Positions 1-10,230 of a stretch of DNA of 64,000 nucleotides are shown here, piece by piece (positions within the stretch are counted from its first letter, which is position 1; each line of letters opens with the position of its first letter). A model generated the notes under the pieces. It was given only the letters and a program-made list of their open reading frames with translations. It was not told the origin of the DNA and ran no database searches. The translations under genes and the position numbers were made by a program. This DNA comes from Narthecium ossifragum (Eukaryota > Streptophyta > Magnoliopsida > Dioscoreales > Nartheciaceae): contig OY986968.1 of assembly GCA_963920575.1 (NCBI GenBank), forward strand, positions 1,565,001 to 1,629,000, read 5' to 3'.

Positions 1-130
1 CTCTCTCTACTCTCAGCTCTTTAAAAAGGGCACCTTGAGCACTCTCTCCTTATTAATCTCCTTTCTTCATTCCTAGAGAAAGAGAGAGCTCTCTAGAGAG
101 AGAAAGATAGAACTCTAGAGATAGAAAGAG

Positions 131-875
131 ATGAAGGGTGGAGCTAATAAGGTGGAGAGGAAGATAGCGGAGAAGAACAGGAGAATGCATATGAAGACCC
201 TGTGCTTTAAGCTCTCTTCACTCATCCCTAAAGAGGACATCATCATTCCCTCAAAGGTACAAATCTCCCTCTCCCTCTCTCTAAGTTTGGCTCTCTCTCT
301 CTCTCTCTCTCTCCCTCTCCCTCTCTCTCTCTCTCTCAGCTTGGCTTTGTTTTGCTAGCCTTTCTTTCAGTTTTGGTATCACTACAAGAAGCCTAATTAA
401 CTTGGGAATTAGTGAAGTGTCTCCATGTCTATCTCATTAGCTTCTGTATTTAAGGTTTCTAATTGTCGAGGAAATTAAGGAAGATATGGGCTTTCTCCAA
501 TGGTGTGGATCTCCCTCTCTCATGAAAAAAATTCTCAAAATCATCCACCAAATATTGCAGAGTGAATGCAGATAGATTCAGTTAAATTACCCAATTTTTG
601 ATGAGTATAGAGTTTCAATTTCTTAGTCATCAATTAGTCAATTTTTACACCATCTAATTTGCCTTTGTTCACTTGCATATATATATAGACTTCTCCACAA
701 TACCATATGTATGTACTGTTCTCTCTCTCTCTCTCTTGATGACCAAATATGCCATGTTTACAATGAGAGAAAGGAGATGTTCTCCTATAAATATATATTA
801 TCAGACCAGTAATATTATATTAGTTTCAAGAAAAATAAGATTATTATATAGTCTTTGGCATGATTTCAGACCTTT

Positions 876-934
<59 letters not shown>

Positions 935-2419
935 CACACACACACACAAGTTTCTCTCAAGAAAGCTTTGATCATCTTATCTATGGTTTTTTTTTTTTGG
1001 GACTTTTCTAGAAGTGATACTGATATATTTGTATGTCAGCTAGACAATTAACAACCACACAGTTGACAGTTGGATCCATACAACATTTCGCTCACATGTT
1101 TCTTGGCGTGTGTGAACAAGATTTTTATCTCAAATATTTTCTCAGCCCTTCAAGCCAATCAAAACTTGCCACGTTGGATGAAGTTCTCAAGATTAATCCA
1201 TCCTTCACGTGGGCTTTAAAAAACACAATCCATCATGATCTAAACGCTGCAATCTTATATTATATGAATTGAACTCGTGGGAACGTGTGCATTTTTGGCG
1301 CATTAAATTATGTAAATCATATTTTGATTCATGCACCTCTCATGTGTCATAATCTATCTTATAAAATAACGGTGTATGGAGCGGCGTATGAATCATCATC
1401 CGAGTCATCTACTATTTAAAATAATATAAGTTATGACATGACATCTAAATCATATATAAATATATATATATGTATAGCGTAAATAGATCCATGTCGATAA
1501 GATTAAACAAATATATCTATAGAGAGAGAGAGGATAGTGGGGGCGGGTGTGGTTATCATGTGGGGTTGACAAAGGACCCACATTGTTTTATTATATTAAT
1601 TAATGTATCTTTTTAATGATAATATTATATTATAAATCAACCTTATAAGGAGCAATAACGGTTACAACCGTTTTCCCCTTATTAGTTTGTTTACATGTTC
1701 ATTTTCTCTAAGTTAGTTTTATAAATATTCCTAGATTTACATATAGATATTCCCTGATCATTTTTATATAATGGTTAATGGAAAAGTTGTTGGGTGGTTA
1801 CCCTGCCAAGTGATAGGGGCCCCCACTAGTATATTATAAACTCAATTCCGAGAGCAAGGAAGTGATTTATTTTTTGGTCTCACAGGACATGGCAAGTCAA
1901 TTTGATCATTTGGATCAAGCGACATCATACATCAAGAAGCTGAGAGAAAGGATTGAGAGATTAAAGCAAGAGAAAACAGCTGAGATAAGGGTGCTCAAAG
2001 GGCTCAATAAGAACACTGGCGCCACCGGTCAAGTGCATATGAGTCAAGAATTGCCGGTGGTGGAGGTGAGACAACTCGATACGAACTTGGAGGTGATTTT
2101 GATCAGCCGCAAGCAATTCTTGTTTCATAAGGTCATAAGGGTTCTGGAGGAAGAAGGGGCCGAGGTCATCAACGCTAGCTTCTCCGTCGTCGGGGACAAG
2201 ATCTTCTACACAATTCACTCTCAGGTAATCAAATATCACCAAAACAGTTTACAAAATTAGCAATTCTAATTGTAAGTTTTAGATAGGGTGTTTTTTTTTT
2301 TTTTTGTCTGTATAAGATTACTGAATGTGTTGTTATTTGGATGTTGGCAGGCAATTAGCTCTAGAATTGGATTGGAAGAATCAAGAGTATCAGAGAGACT
2401 GAAGGAATTGGTCTTATGA
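131..2419 (+). CDS. bHLH transcription factor, bHLH162-like (3 exons)
   Basis: Exons 131-256, 1886-2224 and 2351-2419, all joined in phase 0, give 177 residues. The protein opens with a basic region and helix 1 (EKNRRMHMK, then LSSLIPKED). The loop and helix 2 follow across the first junction (QFDHLDQATSYIKKL), then a leucine-spaced coil and an ACT-like C-terminal half (about residues 95-170). This arrangement is that of the small plant bHLH162/bHLH36/118 group, which are nuclear DNA-binding dimers. The first intron cuts between loop and helix 2, as is usual in this group. The basic region keeps the E and RR of the E-box contacts but has R where canonical bHLHs have H. Intron 1 is long (1.6 kb) and carries a large CT/CA microsatellite. 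The start is the first ATG after a CT-rich leader; a TATA-like TTTAAAAAG lies at about 20-28. The class is secure; the exact orthologue is not. Confidence 0.88.
257..1885 (+). repeat. Intron 1 of the bHLH gene with CT/CA microsatellites
   Basis: Nothing coding is seen in this 1.6-kb intron. It holds (CT)n tracts at about 296-340, 721-737 and 881-930, the last followed by (CA)n at about 935-949. Open frames running through these tracts are low-complexity artefacts. Confidence 0.85.
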
Positions 2420-2610
2420 GTATATCATCATTATATAGGAGGATGGTTATAAGTTAATCTTTGACTGTCCTAGGTGGCATCCTACGTGGCAGAAATTATC
2501 CTAGGTGAAGCCTATGTTGAGTGGTAGTTAGTGGGAGAGGTGGGAAGTTAGTGGGGGGAGAAAGGGGGTGAGGAGAGTGAATGGTTATCCTATCATGTGG
2601 TAGGGGGGCA

Positions 2611-2661
<51 letters not shown>

Positions 2662-3890
2662 AACATCTTTCTGATTAACGTGTCATATTTAACAGAGTAG
2701 AATCATAAGGAAGTTGTGAACCATGTAGTCTAGTTCTTGTAATATAGGTCACGTCAGCACTTTGTGATGCTGCGTGAATCGAATCGAAACCACTATTTGC
2801 ATCTTGACTCGCTCTGATCACGCTTTTTTTGTTTATTGCATTTGTGATTCGCGTAGCACCAACAAGAATCACATACTGTGTTGCTCCATCGTGACCTCCA
2901 CGCAGAGTGGTTTGTTTCAAACACTTGGGTGGACTATATTTCATAAGAGGGCCAACAATTAAAGACTATATTTCATAGCGAATTTAGTTTGCAATATAAT
3001 TTTTGTGTTTTAAAGTTAGCAATTTCCTTTTTAATCGAATTATCTTTTTTAAATTAACACGCAAATGAAATGAAATTAAATATCATAGTGGGTGATCCCA
3101 TCTATTCCATTACAACAAACATGAATCAGGAAACTTTATAAACCCATTAAACCAAATGATATGATGCTTCCTTGCATCACAAACTTGATCGCCATCATCC
3201 TTTTTTTTTTTTGATCATGATTCATGAGATAAAATGATTAAAAAAAAGGATGACTTAAACTTGCATGCCATGCCCCTAATCATTTGCTTTCAAGTGTACG
3301 CAAAACCTAAAATAAAATTTCTTAACCCCGGAGCTCATTTCTTCAAAAAAAAAAAAAAAAACACCAGAGTCGAAAATTTCGGTTCGATCGATTCAAGTCA
3401 AGCATGGTCGAGTCCACTCGTAAAATGCACCGGTCACAGTGATCAAGCTCAATCAAAATTTACCAGAATATTAGAGGAATTTATCCACGTCCGCTCAATT
3501 AAAATTATAATATCAAATGAGATTGGCATGACACATTCCATGAGATCTCTGAAGGCAGAGGCTATTTATCAAAATCAAAATATATTATAGCCTCCACATC
3601 AACATGATTGAAGGAGGGTGTTTGGGTCATTTCCTGCTAAATTTAAATATTGGACTGTGGGATGAGAATTGTGACCGTTGGGCCAACCTATACACACTTT
3701 GCCTCTTTGGTTACCGTTGGAGTGGGTCAATTTATTAGGCGTCCTACTCCGCTACGCCTCATTGCCGGCCAATATTACACGCGCCCAGACTCGTCTTCGT
3801 CCTCGTGTCTTCTAAACCCAAGATTGCCGTCTTGGAGAAGTACTTCCAAGAAATCCAAAAGCTTATTTTTTGGATCCAGATTTTGACGTT
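2420..3890. other. Intergenic: 3' UTR of bHLH gene, (AT)n tract, DUF936 promoter
   Basis: No gene is supported here. There is an (AT)n microsatellite at about 2612-2658 and A/T runs near 3200 and 3345-3361. The last few hundred bases before 3890 probably contain the promoter and transcription start of the DUF936 gene, but no clear TATA box is visible. Confidence 0.6.
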
Positions 3891-3897
3891 CTCGAAT

Positions 3898-4064
3898 GGG
3901 TTTTCTCTGTTCTTGGAGATACGGTTGTTTGGCGCCTTGTTATTGACGATCCTCTTTGCTTGAAGTTGGAGCATAGAGTTGGGTTTTCGCTGTTCTTGAA
4001 GTTTGGTGCCTTGTTCTTGATGATCCTTTTTGGGTGGAATTGGAGTATAGAGTTGGGTTTTCTC
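3898..4064 (+). repeat. Short tandem duplication in the DUF936 leader
   Basis: Two diverged units (about 3898-3980 and 3981-4054), each opening with GGGTTTTC and a CTGTTCTTG motif and ending in ATAGAGTT, are followed by the first bases of a third unit. The units differ by small indels. They are non-coding in the chosen gene model. Confidence 0.7.
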
Positions 4065-4098
4065 CGGCGGACCGAGAAGAGGTGAAACGAGCTGGATT

Positions 4099-4998
4099 TC
4101 AGGTGTAGTTCTTGATGGCCTTTTCTCTGGTCCTAGCTTTCAAATCTTTAAAGAATATTATCTCTTGTTCTATTTGTTGTGAGCTTGCTTTTTGTGAGGT
4201 TTTGCGATCATGGAGTTATTTGATTATTCTAGCTATGTTTGCCCAAGAATTTTGGTTGGAAGAAGGAAAATGGTAACCAACTTTTCTTATGATTTCAATT
4301 TAGTATGAGCTAATCTCAATCTTCTCAAAGTTGGTGGACAAATCCATAAACTTGTACGCAAATTTTAACATTGGAGTTGGAGTCCAAATATATATATATA
4401 TATATATTATCAAGGTTAATAGGTTTCGCTTCTAAAAGTTATACTAGTTTATGTCTCTTTTATGTTCCTCAAAATTTCAAGTGGAAACTCCATGATCAAA
4501 GCTGGGAAATGTGAGAATATTGGGGCATGTTGATGTCTTTCTAGATATAGGTGAGAACAGAACAAGGAGGTAAAGTTCTTAATGACCTTTCAATGCTCTA
4601 GCTTTTTTCTCTTAAAAGATCTGGTCTCCTGTGTTCTGTTTGTTGTCAGCAATTTTTGTGATATTATTTGATGATTCTGGCTTCATTGCCCAGGAATTTT
4701 GGTTGGAAGAAGATGAATGGTTACTGATTTTTCCTGTGAACTCACTTCAGTATGAGCTAATATCAATATTTCTCAAAGTTGGCAGAGAAATCAACACAGG
4801 CTTGCATGCAATTTCAGATATTGTAGTCCTAAAAAAGGATTAATGTTAAATAGGTTTTGTTGCTAAAAGTACTATTGTTTTGTGTCTCTGTTATGTTTCT
4901 CGAAATGTTTGAGTGAAATCTCCATGATCAAAGAATGTGAGAATTTTGACACTTTTGATGTCTATCTTAGATATAGCTGAGAACAGAACAAGGAGGGT
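4099..4998 (+). repeat. Tandem duplication of about 450 bp upstream of the DUF936 start codon
   Basis: Copy 1 (about 4099-4569) and copy 2 (about 4570-4998) align end to end. Shared landmarks include GAATTTTGGTTGGAAGAAG, TCCATGATCAAAG and the closing GAGAACAGAACAAGGAGG. Divergence is substantial, with many substitutions and indels, so the duplication is old. It lies in the 5' leader or leader-intron region of the DUF936 gene, ending about 60 bases before its ATG. Confidence 0.8.
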
Positions 4999-5056
4999 AT
5001 CTGCTCTATTCTTGAGTGTTTGAGCTGTGATTCCTTTCCTCATCTCTAAAGCCATC

Positions 5057-6971
5057 ATGGCAACATTGGCGCCGGGAGTTCTCTTGAAGCTACTCAATGG
5101 CATGAACACCGGAGCCACCAAACCGATCGGCGAACACCGGAGCGCACTCTTGCAGGTGACCGACATAGTCCCCGCAGACCTTGGAGAAAAAGAATTATGG
5201 CCGAAGCATGGATTCTACATCAAAGTATCCGATTCCTCTCAATCCATCTATGTCAGCCTGCCATTCGATCAGGATGACCTTGTTCTTAGCAACAAGATTC
5301 ACCTCGGGCAGTACATTTATGTCGATAGGCTAGAGGCCGGAACACCGGTTCCGGTGATCATTGGTGCAAAGCCACTGCCAGGAAGACACCCTCTGGTTGG
5401 CACTCCAGAGCCAATCACGCGAACAAAAGGTTGCGGAGAGAGATTGGGTTCTGGTCACCGAAGAGGCTCCTGGGGGCCGGAACAGAACTCGGCCGGTGCC
5501 GGCATTTCCTCCCCTATGGCGGTGAAGCCGACGGCACTGGATTTCGAAGACAATTGCACTCCAGCAAAGGAGAGATCGAGAATGGCAAAGGAAGTGAGTT
5601 TTGAGTCGACAACTAGATCGTCAGTTAGCGGACCTATGTCATCCAAGATGGCGGATTCCAAGGGAGAATACTACTTAGCTTCACTGAGGAAGAGCTTTGT
5701 TGCTTCGAAATTTCCGAGGAGCGAAAGTTTGAGTGAGAGGGAGCATAAGATCCCCAAGAGCCCATTTTCAATTGTAGGTACTTTTATTATTCTCTTGGTG
5801 ATCAATTGAATAACTATAACAATGTCTCCAATCTTTGATACTACTTGAGTTTCTCTTTGTTGTAGGAGAAGAACTTGACTACTCCACCATCGAGATCAAG
5901 AACTCCAAGAGTAGATGTACCATCTCCAACATATGAGGAACAAAGCAAGTCATGCATATCTAATCTAGCCTTCAAATCTGGAAGTGTAACATCCAAAAAT
6001 TCCTCTATTCATCGGATGTCTCTGCCTGGAAAGCTCGGGGCACTTGGAAAGGTGTAGAATTTTGTCTTTTGGTTTTCTAATTGCAGCTAACATCCATTTT
6101 CTAGTTCTTGAATTAATGTTTGTTCCGGGCAACTCTCAGGAGGCTATCCGTCAAAGGGAAGAAGCTCAGAAGGTGGCTCTTCAGGCGCTGAGAGATGCTT
6201 CCGCAATCGAAACACTTGTCCTGGTCATCAAGTATGAGTGCATCATCACCACCACAATCTTCTTTCTTAAAACTAGTAATTTGTGCGAGGACCTGAAAAT
6301 AAAAAAGGTTTGTTTTCGACAATTGCAGGATGTTTTCAGACTTGAGCACATCTGCAAGGCCACAATCGCCGGCAGTTTGCTTCGATCAATTCCTGAACTT
6401 TCATCAAGAGATCGCGCAGGCTGTGATCGATATGGAGGCGATCCAAGCAGCTACATGTACTGCTGCTGCTACAATAGGCGAAATCGAATCTGCTAATGAG
6501 CAGTCTATTTTGCATGAAATAACACATAATTCGAATGTCAATTCTCACAAGAGGAGAGCAATGGCAGTATCGAAATCTGTTTCGTTCACCCCTGAGCCTG
6601 AGATGAATGAATCAAAAACAAAAGTTGGCAAGCATCAGGGATCAAGCACTGATTCAGATGGCAAACAAGTGCAGCAGGCTTCCAGCTTAGGCTGCTCAAT
6701 TAAGTTAGCGAAGCAGATACAAACTGAAGCCGGAAATTGGTTCATGGAGTTCTTAGAGACGGCCTTAGAAACTGGTCTGAAGAAGGGGAGGGGGGGATCC
6801 ACAGCAGCCGGCGGCAATGGCACGAAGGCCAATTGCTGCCCGCAGTCGCTGATGCTTAAGGTGGTCAACTGGATGGAGATGGAGCAGATAGATAGCAGCA
6901 GCAGGAAGCCTGCTCATTCTAAAGCAGCAGTACTAGCTAGAAAGCTAAGAATCAAAGCAAAAAATCCTTAG
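5057..6971 (+). CDS. DUF936 family protein (4 exons)
   Basis: Exons 5057-5773, 5866-6051, 6140-6231 and 6329-6971 join in frame to 545 residues. The N-terminal block ([19 protein letters not shown], then [17 protein letters not shown]) is the hallmark of the plant DUF936 family. It continues through the conserved [20 protein letters not shown] and [10 protein letters not shown] segments. The middle (about 130-290) is a Ser/Pro/basic-rich linker. The C-terminal part has the helical [20 protein letters not shown] stretch typical of the family and a LysArg-rich tail. Exon 1 ends at the internal donor ATT|GTAGGT, the only one that keeps phase 0. An upstream in-frame ATG is absent, and the chosen ATG matches the family start. 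The family has no catalytic assignment; some members have been linked to cytoskeleton or membrane association, which I cannot infer from sequence alone. Confidence 0.92.
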
Positions 6972-7173
6972 TTTTTTCCCCCTCCTATTATATAGTTCGA
7001 TAATTCGATTCAATGAGTGCTACTACTCCATATATGCCTTAGAATTCGTTGTATGTTTTGATGTGAGCCTATACATGCATCACATTCCTTTCTTAAAGGA
7101 ATACATATATTCATCCATTCTTGAACAAAGCTTTCCCTACATCTCAAGTTGTGATTTGTTATCGGCTCATTTA

Positions 7174-7373
7174 GCCCCCGTTTGGTTCGGGGTTCGGGGT
7201 TAGGGTTAAGGGGGTTAAGGAGATTATGGGGTTAGAAAAAGTGAGGGTTAGAAAAAATAAAGAAAAATGTGATACGTGAAATAGTAATAACCCTATAATC
7301 ATTATTTTGATGCTAAATGACAAATAAAAATAAAATAGAGATAATCCTCTTAACCCCGTTGTCAAACAAAGGC
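7174..7373. mobile_element. Tourist/PIF-like MITE, about 200 bp
   Basis: The left end GCCCCCGTTTGGTT and right end GTCAAACAAAGGC form imperfect terminal inverted repeats. The subterminal GGGTTAAGG and CTCTTAACCCC blocks are also inverted. The left flank is TTA and the right flank TTC, a decayed 3-bp target duplication. There is no coding capacity. A related element lies near 19020-19244. Confidence 0.6.
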
Positions 7374-7621
7374 TTCAGAGTTGTTCAAAAGACACGACGT
7401 CGTGTCCGTCGAATACAAATCAACTTGACCCCATGCTTACGTAGGAGTCGTTCGAACCTAATTATTCTTGATCTGGCCCCATCCGACGAGATTCTGAACT
7501 CGGATGTGGGTCCACCTGTACATGCTTTGTTTTGGCTATCCATACTATACTATAGAATCAACATGTGACGTTGCGCATTGCTAATTGCTCATTGATTGCT
7601 TGTAGACCATTTATAAGTCCT

Positions 7622-7766
7622 GGACCTTTCTTATCCCCTTTCGTAAGTGCTGCTTTACTCAGCGTTCCATCAATGAATAGAATGCTAATAAAGTGTTATG
7701 AAGACCTTTCTTATCCCCTTCCATAAGTGCTGCTTTACTCGACGTTCCATCAATGAATAGAATGCT
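7622..7766. repeat. Tandem pair, about 81-bp period
   Basis: Two near-identical 64-bp blocks, at 7622-7685 and 7703-7766, both begin GACCTTTCTTATCCCC and both end ATGAATAGAATGCT. They differ at only a few positions, so the duplication is fairly recent. The sequence is non-coding. Confidence 0.8.
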
Positions 7767-7986
7767 GAAGTGTAATTCTTCATAGCGAAGAAAGCCATGT
7801 AACGTAACAGAAAGCTACATAAATAGGGAAGCCAACTATCTCTATGACTATTATATCTCAAAGCTAAGTGTCGGTTACGGGTTCTTATTGGATCCGGACC
7901 CGTGCTTATACACAAGAAATCCAAATTTTAAAGGTTATTTTTTAAAATTTATTTCCATACCAAATGCTCTCAAAGATAATCAATAA

Positions 7987-8165
7987 GGGCCTGTTCGACA
8001 AGAGGGGCGTGGATCTGGAATCCACCCAATGACGTCCTCTCTTCCGTACCAAACACCAAAAATGGATCCCATTTTCTGGGATCCGATCGCGATCCGACAT
8101 TGATCCAAACACGCAGATCCGTGCGGGATCCGCGCATCCCTCCCATCGCTCTGCCAAACAGGCCC
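7987..8165. mobile_element. Small MITE-like element, about 180 bp
   Basis: GGGCCTGTTCG at the left end is mirrored by CCAAACAGGCCC at the right end. The interior carries several GGATCC/GGATCCG motifs. No convincing target duplication is visible, so the exact borders are approximate. It ends only 20 bases before the next element. Confidence 0.5.
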
Positions 8166-8184
8166 CAGATGATTAGTCCATAAA

Positions 8185-8943
8185 GGGGGCGTTTGGCAGG
8201 GATTGAATGGGTGGAATCTGATGAATCTGTTGAATTGGCGGATTCCACATACGCTAATTCCTGCGTTTGGTTGATTTTGGAGATCGGAACCGGTGGAATC
8301 CGACGCCGTCGGATTCCAAAATGTTGGAATCGCGGCGTCCGCTTCGGATTTGTATCCGAATTCTCTGACCATTTTATCCTCTTAATATTTAAAATAACTA
8401 TATTTATCATAACTTTAAATATACATATTGAAACTTTATAAAATTAGTTTCATTGGAAAGATATCATCGATATCTTCGTTATGAGACCAATATTAAGTAT
8501 TTTTTAAAGCAAATATTTGATGTAATTTAATTTATAAAATCATTTAATATATTATAACTTAAATTATACCTGAATTTTCAATAATTTCGATCAATCATTT
8601 TACATGATTAGATGCATTCAAAGAATTAATTTGACCTAAATTTTCAATAATTTCGATCAATCATATCTCGTGGGTATTGTTATTATTATAATAAAAAACA
8701 TGTCTTAATTTGAAGAAAATTTAAAGTTTTATTATTAATTTGAACAAAATTAGCAGATTCAGCTCATCCATAATAGACAAGTCAAACGTCAGAATCAACA
8801 GATTCAGCTCATCCCATACAGACCAACCAAACAACAGAATCAAAATCTACGGAATCACCAGATTCAGCTCATTCCCCATTCAGCTAATTCCACAGATTCC
8901 TCATTCAGCTAATTCATCAGATTCAGGTTTGCCAAACGCACCC
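8185..8943. mobile_element. Non-autonomous DNA transposon, about 760 bp, hAT-like
   Basis: The termini GGGGGCGTTTGGCA and TGCCAAACGCACCC are inverted repeats. Both ends have subterminal repeats built on AGATTCAGCTCAT/GGAATCTGATGAATC, which is typical of transposase-binding regions. The interior is AT-rich and lacks a transposase frame. No clear target duplication is seen. Confidence 0.6.
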
Positions 8944-9086
8944 AGTAGCCGTTTTGTGATATGTATACTAGTACTTTACTAGGGAGTAACATTTCCATCG
9001 ATACCACCGCCTGCCAACGTGGGGGCCACCCAATAGCCTGATCAAAGGCCCCACCCGAGTCACGAACCATCTTCTGACACGTGTCA

Positions 9087-9375
9087 TGTAACGCCCCGGC
9101 CCTCCACTGGGCCCTGGCCCACCCCAGGGCCCACCCCTCCCAAACCTACTCCAGCCCAAGCACGCTTAACACTAAGTTTTTCTGCGGTTCATTGCCGCCC
9201 CGCCCCTCCACTGGGCCCCGCCCCGGAGGTCACCCATCGCTCCATGGTCAAGCTCCTTAACCACGGAGTTTTCTGACGGATCACTGCCATCACGGCTTTA
9301 AAACGCGTTATGTCTATTAAAGGCTTACTATATACTTATATCGAACCCCGGACCATACCCAAGCGTTGTGGGATT
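9087..9375 (-). mobile_element. Cassandra-like (TRIM) LTR fragment with 5S-rRNA-like segments
   Basis: Read on the minus strand, about 9220-9300 gives CGTCAGAA-ACTCCG-GGTTAAG followed by GGAGCGATGGGTGACCTCC, a diverged copy of the 3' two-thirds of plant 5S rRNA. A second 5S-like stretch, GTTAAGCGTGCTTGGGC, lies at about 9155-9175. The upstream minus-strand sequence (AATCCCACAACGCTTGGG at about 9350-9370) resembles the conserved start region I associate with Cassandra LTRs. The plus-strand border TGTAACGCCCC at 9087 fits an LTR ending in ACA on the minus strand. There is no internal coding domain. I am confident of the 5S relationship and less so of the LTR borders. Confidence 0.6.
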
Positions 9376-9694
9376 GCTTACCCGGCTACCCGACTCAGCC
9401 CCGCCCTCCAGACGCAGGCATCTTGTCCCCGGTAGACCCAGCGGGCCTCACATGTCAGGTGTGAATGCAATAAGATGCACGTACTCCTGACTTTGGGGAG
9501 TACGGGGTACATTTTAAAGACGTGGTACATTTGAACTGCCAGTTGGTGAGCCAGGTGTACGTGGGAGGGGTGCGTGGGGAGTACACATATCACTGCCCTC
9601 CTTTCCCGCTCGTATATTCCCACTTCGTTCAGGCCTTTGGCGGCATCCATCCTTTCTTTTCGTCTCCCACCTATCCATCACTCCTCTCCCTCTC

Positions 9695-9704
9695 TATTAT
9701 AAAT
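9695..9704 (+). promoter_or_regulatory. Probable TATA box of the SAMHD1-like gene
   Basis: TATTATAAAT lies in a CT-rich context about 530 bases before the ATG. About 90 bases remain once the inserted MITE at 9755-10200 is subtracted, a normal plant leader length. Confidence 0.5.
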
Positions 9705-9754
9705 CCCCACGCAAAGAACCCTAAAGAACCGTTGCTCTCCTTCTTGAATCCTTA

Positions 9755-10200
9755 GGCTGCGTTTGGTTGCATGACGGGAGAGGTAGAGGGAGTGGGAGAG
9801 GGAGAGGAATGGAAAGGAATGGGATTGCCCTCGCTAATGTTTGGTATGACCATGGGAGAGGGAGAGGGAAAGACGTTGCTTTTGTTTGGTATGTCCAAAT
9901 TAAGATGGGAAAGGAATGGAATGCTATTAAAGTTACTAATATACCCCTTGTTATATTATAACGTATTTTGTGATCTTTTTAGAACCGAGGGGTGTTTAAG
10001 TAATATGATAAGTGTTGACCAAAAAGATGGGAGGGGAAAGGGGATTCCTCCCAATTTGGAGAGGAGTCCTCTCTCCTGCCATGGCAGGAGAGCTCGAGTC
10101 CCCTCTCCCGCGCTTAAATACCAACCAAACACAGCGGAGGGAGTCACGACTCCCTCTTCCACTCCCTCTCCCGTGGTCAAAGCGGCAACCAAACGCAGCC
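9755..10200. mobile_element. PIF/Harbinger-type (Tourist) MITE, 446 bp, TTA target duplication
   Basis: Perfect 16-bp termini GGCTGCGTTTGGTTGC and GCAACCAAACGCAGCC are flanked by TTA at 9752-9754 and TTA at 10201-10203. The inverted similarity continues inward through GGGAGAGG-rich blocks. There is no transposase. The right end lies 30 bases before the ATG of the SAMHD1-like gene, and a TATA-like box lies to its left. It therefore probably sits within the transcribed leader of that gene. Confidence 0.85.
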
Positions 10201-10230
10201 TTAGAGATTTCTATAGGAATCGAGAGAGAG

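Noticed and set aside
673..1051. Open frames through the CT/CA microsatellite in the first intron of the bHLH gene
   Set aside because: They encode Ser/Leu runs from (CT)n and lie between well-placed splice sites; no family similarity.
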